Source of the DNA: Paraburkholderia bryophila
Lineage (GTDB): Bacteria > Pseudomonadota > Gammaproteobacteria > Burkholderiales > Burkholderiaceae
Length of the DNA: 64,000 nt
Assembly (NCBI RefSeq): GCF_013409255.1
Contig: NZ_JACCAS010000001.1
Location: 1,426,001 to 1,490,000 of the forward strand
Reading direction: 5' to 3'
Made by a program: the position numbers and the translations under genes. Below, piece after piece: positions 18,415 to 27,423 of this stretch. The notes below the pieces were generated by a model. It ran no database searches, was not told where the DNA came from, and saw only the letters and a list, made by a program, of their open reading frames with translations. Position 1 is the first letter of the stretch, and every line of letters begins with the position of its first letter.

Positions 18415-18434
18415 TACTGTATATTTATACAGTT
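18415..18434. promoter_or_regulatory. LexA (SOS) box upstream of the double uvrA
   Basis: TACTGTATATTTATACAGTT matches the CTGT-N8-ACAG LexA operator exactly in its core (18417-18432) and the E. coli 20-base consensus closely. On the minus strand it overlaps a possible -10 (TATAAA, 18424-18429) spaced 16 bp from TTGCTC (18446-18451), the right geometry for repression of uvrA. Confidence 0.9.
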
Positions 18435-18584
18435 TTCTATGACACGAGCAAGCCGACCAACCGGTCAGCAAGCGTTGTGCCGTCGTTAAACATGTATCGG
18501 GGAAGCGCCGGAACCGGCGTGGGATCAAACAGGATGGAGAAACAGAACCGCGCCGGTGCGCGATAACGCGCCGACGCGGCCGGC

Positions 18585-20195
18585 CTAGCTAAACACACCT
18601 TCCACGCGAGTGCGGACCCGCGTGCGTGCGCCACGCACGCGCTTCGCGTCCCGTGCGGCGGCTTGCGGCGCAGTGGACTCCGACGTGAGCGCCGCCGGTG
18701 CGCCAACCTCCGGCGCGATCACCTCAACCGCGCTTTCCAGCGCCCCGCTCGCGCCTAGCGCGTAAGCCACGCAGCGGCGAGCGAGCACGTCGGTCGGATC
18801 GACGAAGCGCACCGTCTGCCCACCTGCGCCAGCGCCCGCGCCGCTCGGCGCGGTATCACGCATCAGCAGCGGCAACTCCGTACACCCAAGCACGATCACC
18901 TGCACGCCCTGAGCGACCAGATCGTCGATCGCCGCGGCAAGATCCTCGCAACACTCGCCGGACCTGGAGCCCGCCTTTGCGCCGTTCGGCCCGTAGATCG
19001 CGTTCATCAGCCGCGTCTGCGCGGGTGCGCGCGGCGCGATCTGCACGAAGCCGCTCGCTTCGAGCGCGCTTTCGTAGACGCCGCTGGCGAGCGTGCCCGT
19101 GGTGGCCAGCACGCCGATCTCACGCACGTCGGGAAACGCATCGCGCAGATAATCGGCGGTACAGGTCAGCATATTCACGATCGGAATGGTCAGCGACGGC
19201 TGGATCTGTTCGACGAACGCATGTGCCGTATTGCACGGAATCGCGATCAGATCCGCGCCGCCCTCTTCGAGTGTCTTGCAGGCGGCGTAGAGCGCGAGCG
19301 TCGGATCGGTGCCACGGCCGAGCAGCGCGTCGGTGCGATCCGGAATCTGTGGATTCTGTTCGACCATGATCTTGATGTGATCCTGATCGCGCGTGGCGGG
19401 CGTGTTGCGCACCAGCTTGCTCATGAAATCGACGGTAGCCGCCGGGCCGACGCCGCCCAGCACGCCCACCTTGAAGCGCCGCTCCGGCTGCGTAAATTGC
19501 GCCGCGGCAACGTAGCGCGCGTAGACCAGATTGGCATCGACGAGCGGCACCGGCCGCGTGTCGAGCGCGCGCGCCACCAGCGCGATTTCCGCGAGACCAG
19601 GCACGATGATTTCGGCGCCTTGCGCGACGAGGTCCGCGCAAGCGGCACGCAGCAACTCGATCGGCCGACCGTAGAAGTGACCGCTGCGGATGCCCGCGTC
19701 GCCGTACACCGCGCTGGTCACGCAATCGACGCCCGCTTCGTTGAGCGGATGCAGCACGTCGAAGCGAGCGGCTTCGAAATAGCGTTCAAAGAGTCCGTTG
19801 TCGCGGATCGCGTCGGAGGTCAGCACGCCGATCCGGCGCACCGACGGAAACGCCTGGCGCACGTGCGCCGACAGCGCGCTCATGATGTTCGCAACCGGTA
19901 GCGCGATGTTCGCCGACAATTCGTCGATAAAGGTGTGGCTGAGAAAGCACGGCAGAACGATCGCATCGACGCCGCGTTTTTCGAATGCGCGCAGCGTGTC
20001 GAACACGTGAATCTTGAAGGTGGCGTTCGCCGCGCTCTGCGAAGCTGGACCTTGCCAGCTCCGCTCTTCAAGCACGAGATCGAACGGCTTCATCGCGCCG
20101 GGCCGGCGCCAGGCCGCGCTCATCCGGCACAAGACGTCGGCGCTGGCGAGTTGCGCCGCGCCGGTCACAACGCCCAGCGAACGATAGCGATTCAT
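18585..20195 (-). CDS. Tandem Asp/Glu racemase-superfamily protein, one half degenerate
   Basis: Two Asp/Glu racemase-fold domains in one 536-aa chain; single-domain members are about 230-250 aa. The C-terminal domain (about 241-470) has both catalytic cysteines: C321 in IPCNTAHAF and C438 in VLGCTELPL. The N-terminal domain (about 1-225) keeps a Cys at 83 (LPCFLSH), but the second Cys is replaced (VPGLAEI, Leu at 201), so it probably cannot racemise. About 60 C-terminal residues are low-complexity. The fold also includes hydantoin racemase, maleate isomerase and arylmalonate decarboxylase, so the reaction is uncertain. It is the last gene of a likely operon with an acyl-CoA dehydrogenase, a CoA-transferase and an MFS carrier (160 bp gap). 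Confidence 0.85.
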   Translation of the reverse strand: MNRYRSLGVVTGAAQLASADVLCRMSAAWRRPGAMKPFDLVLEERSWQGPASQSAANATFKIHVFDTLRAFEKRGVDAIVLPCFLSHTFIDELSANIALPVANIMSALSAHVRQAFPSVRRIGVLTSDAIRDNGLFERYFEAARFDVLHPLNEAGVDCVTSAVYGDAGIRSGHFYGRPIELLRAACADLVAQGAEIIVPGLAEIALVARALDTRPVPLVDANLVYARYVAAAQFTQPERRFKVGVLGGVGPAATVDFMSKLVRNTPATRDQDHIKIMVEQNPQIPDRTDALLGRGTDPTLALYAACKTLEEGGADLIAIPCNTAHAFVEQIQPSLTIPIVNMLTCTADYLRDAFPDVREIGVLATTGTLASGVYESALEASGFVQIAPRAPAQTRLMNAIYGPNGAKAGSRSGECCEDLAAAIDDLVAQGVQVIVLGCTELPLLMRDTAPSGAGAGAGGQTVRFVDPTDVLARRCVAYALGASGALESAVEVIAPEVGAPAALTSESTAPQAAARDAKRVRGARTRVRTRVEGVFS

Positions 20196-20355
20196 GATGA
20201 CCTTCCCCTGTCATTTTTTTTCGTCCGCCTAAATGGCGGCCGAGTTCTGCGCGCTTGAGGATGACATTATGTCGCGCGAGTATGACGTGGGGTTAACCAC
20301 GAAAAACAATTTCCGTCTGTTTTCAGACCGGCGCAGCAACGCGCCGGCGCGTCGT

Positions 20356-21669
20356 TTACGCTGCTTCGACGGCCGCCTGCGTCGTGCCCTGCTTGCGGCG
20401 TTCCAGCGTGCCGATGCACACCAGCGAAATCCCGGCCAGCACGCTGTAGAACACGGCCAGCGGCCACCAGGCGCCCGGATAGCGATGCGCGAGCACGGTG
20501 CCGATCAGCGGCGTCAAGCCGCCGGCCAATGCCGCGCACACCTGGTACGACAGCGAGATCGCTGAATACCTCACGCGCACCGGGAACGCGGTCGACATGA
20601 AGCCGGCCATCACCGCATACGAACTCGACATGCACATTACCGCCAGCGCGATGCCGATCACGATCGCCAGCGGCCGGCCGGTCGAGACCAGCGCGAACAT
20701 CGGATACGGCGACAGCATCGCCAGCGCCGCCGCGCCTTTCAGGAACCGTCCGGTGCCGATGCGTTGCGCGAACCAGCCCGAACCTAGTTGCGTGAACAAC
20801 TGGATGAACGCGACCACGAACAGACAATCGAGAATCAGCGAGCGATCGAGGCCGAGCGTCTGCGTCGTGTAATTGAGCATGAAGGTGTTGACGAACCACG
20901 CGCCGGCCACGCCGATCACGTTCGCGCCGAGACACAGCAACAGCGTGCGCCACGCGTCGCGCACCACTTCGGCGACCGGCAGCGCGGCGACCCGGCGCTG
21001 TGCCTTGAGCGCCTTGAATTCCGGCGATTCGTCGACGCCCACGCGAATCAGCAGACCGACCACCAGCAGCAGCGCGCTGGCGAGAAACGGCAGGCGCCAG
21101 CCCCAGCTGAGAAACGCGTCCTTATCCATCGACGCCACCGCGCGAAACGCGATCAGCGACAGGATCAAACCCGCCGGACTGCCGAGCTGCGCGAACGACG
21201 CGAAGAAAGTCCGCTTACCCTGCGGCGCATGTTCACTCGCCATCAATACCGCGCCGCCCCACTCGCCGCCAATCGCGATGCCCTGCGCGACGCGCAGCAG
21301 CACCAGCAACACCGGCGCCCACACACCGGCGCTCGCGTAAGTCGGCAGAAAGCCGATGCCGACCGTGCCAACGCCCATGATCGCGAGCGTGGCCACCAGC
21401 GCTTTCTTGCGGCCGATGCGGTCGCCGAGATGGCCGAACACCAGGCCGCCGAACGGTCGCGCGAAAAAGCCGACCGCGAAGGTGCCGAACGACGCCAGCG
21501 TCGCGAAGAACGGATCGCTGCCGGGAAAGAACAGCTTGCCGAAGATCAGCGCGGAGGCCGTGGCGTAGATGTAGAAGTCGTACCACTCGATGGTGGTGCC
21601 CACGAAAGCCGCCGCTGCGGCGCGCGTGGGTTGCCGGGCTGCGGCGTGGTCGTCTGGCTCGCGATTCAT
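20356..21669 (-). CDS. MFS transporter, metabolite:H+ symporter type
   Basis: Twelve-helix carrier (437 aa) of the metabolite:H+ symporter group that includes ProP, ShiA and KgtP. The N-terminus has the group's signature GTTIEWYDFYIYATASALIF, then GDRIGRKKAL between helices 2 and 3, and RVAQGIAIGGEWGGAVLMA in helix 4. An ATG at 21669 follows GGAG. It lies 71 bp after the CoA-transferase gene, so it probably imports the compound that the operon's CoA-transferase and dehydrogenase degrade. Such carriers typically take organic acids or betaines; the specific substrate cannot be read from sequence. Confidence 0.88.
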   Translation of the reverse strand: MNREPDDHAAARQPTRAAAAAFVGTTIEWYDFYIYATASALIFGKLFFPGSDPFFATLASFGTFAVGFFARPFGGLVFGHLGDRIGRKKALVATLAIMGVGTVGIGFLPTYASAGVWAPVLLVLLRVAQGIAIGGEWGGAVLMASEHAPQGKRTFFASFAQLGSPAGLILSLIAFRAVASMDKDAFLSWGWRLPFLASALLLVVGLLIRVGVDESPEFKALKAQRRVAALPVAEVVRDAWRTLLLCLGANVIGVAGAWFVNTFMLNYTTQTLGLDRSLILDCLFVVAFIQLFTQLGSGWFAQRIGTGRFLKGAAALAMLSPYPMFALVSTGRPLAIVIGIALAVMCMSSSYAVMAGFMSTAFPVRVRYSAISLSYQVCAALAGGLTPLIGTVLAHRYPGAWWPLAVFYSVLAGISLVCIGTLERRKQGTTQAAVEAA

Positions 21670-21740
21670 GGGTTTGTCTCCAAGGTCGTTCTTCTGGATG
21701 ACGCGGCTTCTGTGAGCCGTCGTCGGGGGAACTGCGGTGG

Positions 21741-23081
21741 CTAGCCGGGTGGGCTCACGTTGAGCGCGGCGGGTTCGGGCAGGTCAGGCTCGGGAGCGTC
21801 ACTTTCGTGCTTGCGGGCTTCGAGCACACCGCCTTCGGGCTCATGGCCCTTCGGCATCTCGCCGCGCAACACACCAGCCTCGAACAATCTCTGCTGCGTA
21901 GCTGCGTCGATCCCCAACCCGTCCAGCACCGCGCGCGTGTCGCCGCCGAGCGCCGGTGGCGCGCTGCGATACGTGGCCGGCGTGCGCGACAGCTTGATCG
22001 GCGACGCCGTGCCGCGATAGTCGCCCAACTCGACCACCATCCCGCGATGCAGCGTATGCGGATGGCGCGCGACCACGTCGACGGTTTGCACCGGACCGCA
22101 GGGCACGCCCGCGTTGATCAGCGCCTGCGCGAGCGGCTCGCAGTCGTGTCCGGCGAGCAGGTTTTCGAGCGCCGCCTTCAAGGGCTCGCGATGCGCGCAG
22201 CGGCTACGGTTGTCGACATAGCGCGGATCGTCGGCGAGTTCGGGCGCGCCGAGATGCGCGCATAGTCGCGCGAACTGCCGGTCGTTGCCGACCGCCAGAA
22301 AGATCGGCGCGCTCGCGGTGCGATAGCTGTCGTATGGCGTGATGTTGGGATGTGCGTTGCCGCTGCGCTGCGGCGTGCGGCCAGAGCCGAAATAGTTCGG
22401 CAGATGCGGATGCAGCAGCGACACGCCGCAGTCGTACAACGCGATATCGATCGACTGGCCGCGTCCGCTGGTCGTGCGTTCGGCGAGCGCGAGCAGAATG
22501 CCCGCGAGCGCATTCAGGCCCGTGACCATGTCGACGACCGGCAGGCCGACGCGCGTGGCCGGTCCGTCAAGTTCGCCGTTCACGCTCATCAGGCCGGTCA
22601 TCGCCTGGATGGCGGCGTCGTAGCCGGGTAAGCCGCCGAGTGGACCATCGGGGCCGAAGCCCGAGACCGCGCAGTGAATCAGTGTTGGAAAACGCTCGCG
22701 CAGGTCGCGTTCGTAGTCCATGCCCCAGCGCGCGAGTGTGCCGGGTTTGAAGTTTTCGACCAGCACGTCGGCGTCTTCCAGCAGCTTCCACAGGATCGCG
22801 CGGCCTTCGTCGCGTGACAGGTCGACGGCAATGCCCTGCTTGTTGCGGTTGACGCCCGCGAAATACCACGCGGTGTCACCGTAGAACGGCGGGCCCCAGC
22901 CGCGGGTTTCGTCGCCGTCGGGGGGTTCGAGTTTGATCACCTGGGCGCCGTGATCGGCTAGCGCTTGCGTGCAGTACGGGCCACCGAGTACGCGGCTCAA
23001 GTCGATGACCTTGATGCCTTGCAGGGCGCCCTGGGTGCGTGGCGTGCTTTGTGCGCTCTTTGTACTACTGGACGCCGTCAT
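21741..23081 (-). CDS. Family III CoA-transferase (CaiB/BaiF)
   Basis: Cytoplasmic type III acyl-CoA transferase (446 aa), moving CoA between an acyl-CoA and a free acid. The N-terminus has GIKVIDLSRVLGGPYCTQAL, and the catalytic Asp is in LPGYDAAIQAMTG. GRGQSIDIALYDCGVSLL and the C-terminal GGDTRAVLDGLG are also family motifs. The last 40 residues (Glu/Pro-rich) look unstructured. The ATG at 23081 overlaps the stop of the upstream dehydrogenase gene (TGATG), so translation is coupled. In the operon it would activate an acid, possibly a dicarboxylate, for the dehydrogenase. Confidence 0.9.
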   Translation of the reverse strand: MTASSSTKSAQSTPRTQGALQGIKVIDLSRVLGGPYCTQALADHGAQVIKLEPPDGDETRGWGPPFYGDTAWYFAGVNRNKQGIAVDLSRDEGRAILWKLLEDADVLVENFKPGTLARWGMDYERDLRERFPTLIHCAVSGFGPDGPLGGLPGYDAAIQAMTGLMSVNGELDGPATRVGLPVVDMVTGLNALAGILLALAERTTSGRGQSIDIALYDCGVSLLHPHLPNYFGSGRTPQRSGNAHPNITPYDSYRTASAPIFLAVGNDRQFARLCAHLGAPELADDPRYVDNRSRCAHREPLKAALENLLAGHDCEPLAQALINAGVPCGPVQTVDVVARHPHTLHRGMVVELGDYRGTASPIKLSRTPATYRSAPPALGGDTRAVLDGLGIDAATQQRLFEAGVLRGEMPKGHEPEGGVLEARKHESDAPEPDLPEPAALNVSPPG

Positions 23082-24844
23082 CACGCGCGCCCTTCCGGCA
23101 ACACCTGCAGCGCCTGTTCGAGCGTCACGTTGCGGCCGTTCACCAACGCATCGATCACGCCGGGTTCATCGGCTGAACTCCGCGGATTCAGCGGATCGGT
23201 GGGCAACAACTTATGCCGCACCACCAGATGACTCAGCGCAAGACGCCGGTAATCCGGCGCGAGCCGCACGCCTTCGCACGCCATCAACACCGCGGTGCTC
23301 GCGTGATACAACGCCGTGCCCGCCTGCCGGACCCATTCGTCGCGGCCGGCTTCCGCGACGCTCGCCAACGCATCGCAGGCGCGCGTCAGCGTGGCGCGCA
23401 GCAACGCGAGACTCGTCGCCGGCAAACCCGCCGAGCCGAGCCGATCCAGCAGATACGCGCGCAACGGTTCCAGTGCGCCGTCGCGTTTCGCCGCGCGCGC
23501 GATGTCGAGCGCGACGATATTGCTGGTGCCCTCCCAGATCGAGCCGAGATGCGCGTCGCGCACGAGCCGTGCGTCGCTCCATTCTTCGATGTAACCGGTG
23601 CCGCCGCGCACCTCCATGGCGTCGCCGGTCACGCGGCGCGCGTCACGGCAGGCGCGGAATTTGATCAAGGGCGTGAGAATGCGCACGCATTTCGCCGCCT
23701 GATGGTCGCCGGCATCGGCCTGGTCGAGCAGCAGCGCGATCTGCATGAACATCGAGCGCGCCTGTTCGGCGGGCAGCATCATCTTGAGCAATTGACGCTG
23801 CATCAGCGGCATATCGATCAGCTTGCGGCCGAACGCTTCGCGATGACGCGCGATATGCAGCGCTTCCGTCACGGCACGCCGCATCAAGCCGGCCGCGCGC
23901 ACGCCGTTCGACAGACGCGACATGTTGATCATGTCGGCCATCTGATGAAAACCGCGCCCTACTTCGCCGATCAGATACGCGGTGGCGCCTTCCAGCACGA
24001 TCTCGCCGCTCGCCATCGAACGGCTGCCGAGCTTGTCCTTCAACCGCACGATCCGGTAGGCGTTGCGCGAGCCGTCCGGCAGCGTCTTCGGCAACAGAAA
24101 CAGCGCGAGGCCGTTGATGCCAGCCGGCGCGGTATCGGGCCGCGCGAGCACCATCGCGAGATCGGCGTCGGCGTTCGAGCAGAACCATTTATCGCCGTGC
24201 AGGCGCCATGTTTGTTCGCCCTGCGCATCCGTTTCCAGCGTAGCGCGCGTCGCGATCCGCGCGACGTCGGAGCCTGCCGCCTGCTCCGTCATGAACATCG
24301 CGCCTTGAAACAGCGAGTCGAAATCGCGCGACGCCAATCGCGGTAAAAACCGCGCGACCAGTTCAGGCGCGCCGAATTTGCGCAGCGTGCGCGTGAGCGA
24401 ATCGGTCATGCTCACCGGACAGCACAGGCCGAATTCCGCCTGCACGAACAGGAAGGTCAGCGCGTATTTGACGAGCGGCGGCGGCGTTTTCTGGCCTTCG
24501 CGGGTTGCGTGGCTCAGCGACGCGAGTCCCAGCTCGGCGTACGCCACACGTTCCAGCGCGATGTAATCGGGATGCTTGTCGATACTTTGCAGCGCTTCGC
24601 CGCGCCGTGTGCGATGGCGCAATTGCGGCGGGTTTTTGTCGGCGGACAGCGCCCAGATGTCGAGTTCACCGGACGCGCGTTGGCCGAGTTCGACGAGTTG
24701 GCTGTCGAGTTCCCGATACAGCGTGTCGCCGAGATGCAGTTTGAGCAGACCCGCGAAATCGGGGTCGCTGGTGAAGAAATTGATGCCCCGGCTATCGGGA
24801 ATATTGGACGCGCCGGGTGCCGGCTGCGCGGTGATGTCGCTCAT
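23081..24844 (-). CDS. Acyl-CoA dehydrogenase family protein (AidB-like)
   Basis: FAD-dependent acyl-CoA dehydrogenase superfamily enzyme of 587 aa, longer than the usual 380 aa and nearer the AidB-like class. The ATG at 24844 follows GGAGACGAG; a TTG at 24865 is less likely. Motifs: FMTEQAAGSDVA (substrate/flavin loop), WFCSNADADLAMVLAR, the C-terminal GGTGYIEEWSDARLVRD and GSIWEGTSNIVALDI. AidB has a DNA-alkylation response role, but coupling to a CoA-transferase and a carrier here argues for a catabolic dehydrogenase. First gene of the operon, divergent from a LysR gene 145 bp away, its likely regulator. Confidence 0.88.
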   Translation of the reverse strand: MSDITAQPAPGASNIPDSRGINFFTSDPDFAGLLKLHLGDTLYRELDSQLVELGQRASGELDIWALSADKNPPQLRHRTRRGEALQSIDKHPDYIALERVAYAELGLASLSHATREGQKTPPPLVKYALTFLFVQAEFGLCCPVSMTDSLTRTLRKFGAPELVARFLPRLASRDFDSLFQGAMFMTEQAAGSDVARIATRATLETDAQGEQTWRLHGDKWFCSNADADLAMVLARPDTAPAGINGLALFLLPKTLPDGSRNAYRIVRLKDKLGSRSMASGEIVLEGATAYLIGEVGRGFHQMADMINMSRLSNGVRAAGLMRRAVTEALHIARHREAFGRKLIDMPLMQRQLLKMMLPAEQARSMFMQIALLLDQADAGDHQAAKCVRILTPLIKFRACRDARRVTGDAMEVRGGTGYIEEWSDARLVRDAHLGSIWEGTSNIVALDIARAAKRDGALEPLRAYLLDRLGSAGLPATSLALLRATLTRACDALASVAEAGRDEWVRQAGTALYHASTAVLMACEGVRLAPDYRRLALSHLVVRHKLLPTDPLNPRSSADEPGVIDALVNGRNVTLEQALQVLPEGRA

Positions 24845-24989
24845 GCTTGTCTCGTCTCCATCCAACTTGTAGCCCAGGCCCTGGTTGCGCCTTGTGGAAA
24901 CAGCATAGAAGCGGCTTCGATAATCGTCTAATACAACTTAGTTCCGGTACGATAGACGCAGCTTATCGATCGGAAAACCGGAGACCGCC

Positions 24990-25916
24990 ATGGACCTGAA
25001 GCAATTGCGCTATTTCGTGGCGGTCGCCGAGGAACTGCATTTCGGCCGCGCGGCCAAGCGGCTGTTCATTTCGCAGCCCGCGCTCAGTTTCGACATTCGC
25101 AAGTTTGAAGAACAGCTTGGCGTGCAACTGCTCGCGCGCACCAACAAAACGGTGGCGCTGACCAATGCCGGTCAGGTGCTGCTCGGCGAGGCGCGGCGGC
25201 TGTTATTGCAGGCGAGCGAGGCGGAGCGCATTACGGTTCGCTCGGCGCATGGGCTCGCGGGCCGCCTCAGAATCGGCTTCGTGAATTCGATGCTGTACCG
25301 CGGCATGCCGCAGGCCGTGCGTCGATTCGAAGCCGATTACCCGGGCGTCGAAATCGTGCTGAAAGAGATGAACACGAGCGAACAGGTGCATGCAATCCAG
25401 CGGATGCAGATCGACATGGGCTGCGCGCATTGGGGCAATTTCCCGTCCGACGTGACTTCCACGCCGGTATTTTCCGAGCCGTTTCTGATTTGCCTGCCGG
25501 CCGATCATCCGTTGGCGAAGCGGCGCAAAGTGGATTTGCAGGCGCTGGCGCAGGAACCGTTCATTCTGTTTCCGCGCACCGTGTCGCCGCATTATCACGA
25601 TCTGATCATCGCGCAGTGCGTGAGCGCCGGGTTCAGCCCATTGATCCGCCATGAAGCGCGTTTGTGGCAAACCGTCGTGACGATGGTCGGGTTCGGCATG
25701 GGCGTCGCGCTGGTGCCGTACACGTTGCGGCAGATCGAAGACCCGCGGGTGTGTTTTCTGCCCTTGAAGGGCGAGACGCTGCTATCGCAAGTCCTGCTGT
25801 TGCGCAGAAGCGGCGACGCGGAGCCGGTTGCCGACCGCTTCGTCGACTATCTGCGCGACAGCGGGAGCGAGCCGCGCAAAGCCGCTCAGGCGCCCTCTTC
25901 GCGGCGTCCTTCGTAG
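24990..25916 (+). CDS. LysR-family transcriptional regulator
   Basis: LysR regulator (308 aa): N-terminal winged HTH (MDLKQLRYFVAVAEELHFG through QPALSFDIRKFEEQLG) and a periplasmic-binding-protein-like effector domain from about residue 90. ATG at 24990 with GGAG seven bases upstream. It diverges from the acyl-CoA dehydrogenase/CoA-transferase operon across 145 bp, the classic arrangement for control of the neighbouring operon in response to its substrate. Its N-terminus resembles the BenM/CatR-like group (MDLKQLRYFV). Its 3' end overlaps the convergent SSB-like gene by 31 bp. Confidence 0.92.
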   Translation: MDLKQLRYFVAVAEELHFGRAAKRLFISQPALSFDIRKFEEQLGVQLLARTNKTVALTNAGQVLLGEARRLLLQASEAERITVRSAHGLAGRLRIGFVNSMLYRGMPQAVRRFEADYPGVEIVLKEMNTSEQVHAIQRMQIDMGCAHWGNFPSDVTSTPVFSEPFLICLPADHPLAKRRKVDLQALAQEPFILFPRTVSPHYHDLIIAQCVSAGFSPLIRHEARLWQTVVTMVGFGMGVALVPYTLRQIEDPRVCFLPLKGETLLSQVLLLRRSGDAEPVADRFVDYLRDSGSEPRKAAQAPSSRRPS

Positions 25917-26203
25917 GCGGTCAGAAGGCGGTGGGCGATCATGTCCACGGCCGGCTTGACGAGCCCGTTCTTGTCGGTCCACACCTTCGGCGTCAAGGTG
26001 CCGCTCAGCGCGACGCTGTCCGCATCGCTCAGCGCGAGTAGCGCGGTTTGCACGTCGTCGTCGAACGCGATCACGTTGACGAAAATCGTGTCGCCGTCGT
26101 TGGTGGTCGCCCGTACCTTGCACGTCACGAAACGTCTGCCGTTTTGCCCCGTGCGAATCTGCGCTTCGCCATACAAGCGCCCGCCCACCAGTCCATCGAT
26201 CAT
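25886..26203 (-). CDS. Small single-stranded-DNA-binding (SSB/OB-fold) protein
   Basis: SSB-family OB-fold protein of 105 aa. The ATG at 26203 follows AGGAG by seven bases; the frame stays open upstream to 26428 but that part is unlike any domain. It starts MIDGLVGGRLYGEAQIRTGQ, then FVTCKVRATTNDGDTIFVNVIAF and the second strand set DADSVALSGTLTPKVWTDKN. It lacks the acidic IPF-type tail by which housekeeping SSB recruits partners, ending instead EGRREEGA, so it is probably an accessory SSB. It stands alone between two LysR genes and overlaps the upstream LysR gene tail to tail. Confidence 0.82.
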   Translation of the reverse strand: MIDGLVGGRLYGEAQIRTGQNGRRFVTCKVRATTNDGDTIFVNVIAFDDDVQTALLALSDADSVALSGTLTPKVWTDKNGLVKPAVDMIAHRLLTAYEGRREEGA

Positions 26204-26385
26204 TGCCCTGCTCCTGTTATTGCGTGCCCCGACGCGACTGACTTCGGGGCGTGCCGTGCAAAAAGCCGGATTGCCCACAGCACGGTGCGTATGATCCCAC
26301 GAGACGCCGCAACGCTCGCATAAAAGAACGCGCGGAAAAACGCGCCGCACGCGAATCGTTCGCCGCGCAAAGACCGCTCGCGCGT

Positions 26386-27285
26386 TCACGCGCCGACGTC
26401 CGACGCCTCGAAAATCTCGCGCAGCCACTGCGCGAACACCCGCACCCGCGACGACAACTGACGGTTCTGCGGATACAGCACGGACACCGTCATCGGCGGC
26501 GGCGGGAAGTCCGCGAGAATGATCCGCAAGCGCCTCGCCGCCAGTTCATCCGCCACGCGGTATTGCGGCACCTGCACGATGCCGAGCCCGGCAAGCGCCG
26601 ACCCCGTATAGAGTTCCACGCCGCTCACCGAGACCGCTGACGGCAACACCATCGCCACCTCACGGCCGTCGACGCTGAACTCCAGCGGCACCGGCTTGCC
26701 GGTCGCGCTCGACACATAATTGACCGCCCGATGCGTGGACAACGCGGCCGGATCGGCCGGATCGCCATAAGCCGCCAGATACGCGGGGCTCGCGACCGTC
26801 ACCTGCGGCAGCAGTGCAACGCGCCGCCCGATCATCGACGAATCCTGCAGATTGCCCGCTCGCAGCACGCAATCGATCCCTTCGCGCACCAGATCGACGT
26901 AGCGATCGTCCTCGCCGATCATCAGCTCGATATCGGGAAAACGCGCGAGAAACGCCGGCAGCGCCGGCACGATGAAGTAGCGCGCCAGCGTGCCTTGCAG
27001 ATTCACCCGCAGCAGCCCTTTCGGCGCGAGGTTCGAAAACGAGCCTTCGGCCTCCTCCATATCGGCGATCAGCCGCACGCAGCGGCCGTAATACGCTTCG
27101 CCGTCGGGCGTGAGCCGCACCGTGCGCGTGGTGCGCTCCAGCAGCCGCGCGCCGAGCCGCTGCTCCATGCGCTTCATCAGCGTGGTGACGGTGGCGCGCG
27201 GAATCTGCAGATCGTCCGCCGCGCGCGTGAAGCTTTGCCGCTCGGCGATCCGCACGAACACGCGCATTTCCTCGAAACGATCCAT
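26386..27285 (-). CDS. LysR-family transcriptional regulator
   Basis: LysR regulator (299 aa) with the HTH at MDRFEEMRVFVRIAERQSFT to PRATVTTLMKRMEQRLGARL and an effector domain ending LREIFEASDVGA. It belongs to the large DsdC/PtxR-like (COG0583) group that commonly controls oxidoreductase genes. It diverges from the SDR gene at 27424 across 138 bp, and that gene is the likely target. The intergenic stretch contains an AT-rich core around 27319-27345 suitable for overlapping promoters. Confidence 0.92.
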   Translation of the reverse strand: MDRFEEMRVFVRIAERQSFTRAADDLQIPRATVTTLMKRMEQRLGARLLERTTRTVRLTPDGEAYYGRCVRLIADMEEAEGSFSNLAPKGLLRVNLQGTLARYFIVPALPAFLARFPDIELMIGEDDRYVDLVREGIDCVLRAGNLQDSSMIGRRVALLPQVTVASPAYLAAYGDPADPAALSTHRAVNYVSSATGKPVPLEFSVDGREVAMVLPSAVSVSGVELYTGSALAGLGIVQVPQYRVADELAARRLRIILADFPPPPMTVSVLYPQNRQLSSRVRVFAQWLREIFEASDVGA

Positions 27286-27423
27286 GCTGGACGCCCTTTG
27301 CAGGCGGCTTGCCGCCCATTATTAAAGCAAATGGAATGATGATGCCCAGTCTAGCCGGATTATCTCGGCGAAGAAAGCGCTCATGATGCGTCTCATCCAC
27401 TCTCCATCCAAAGGGAACGAATC

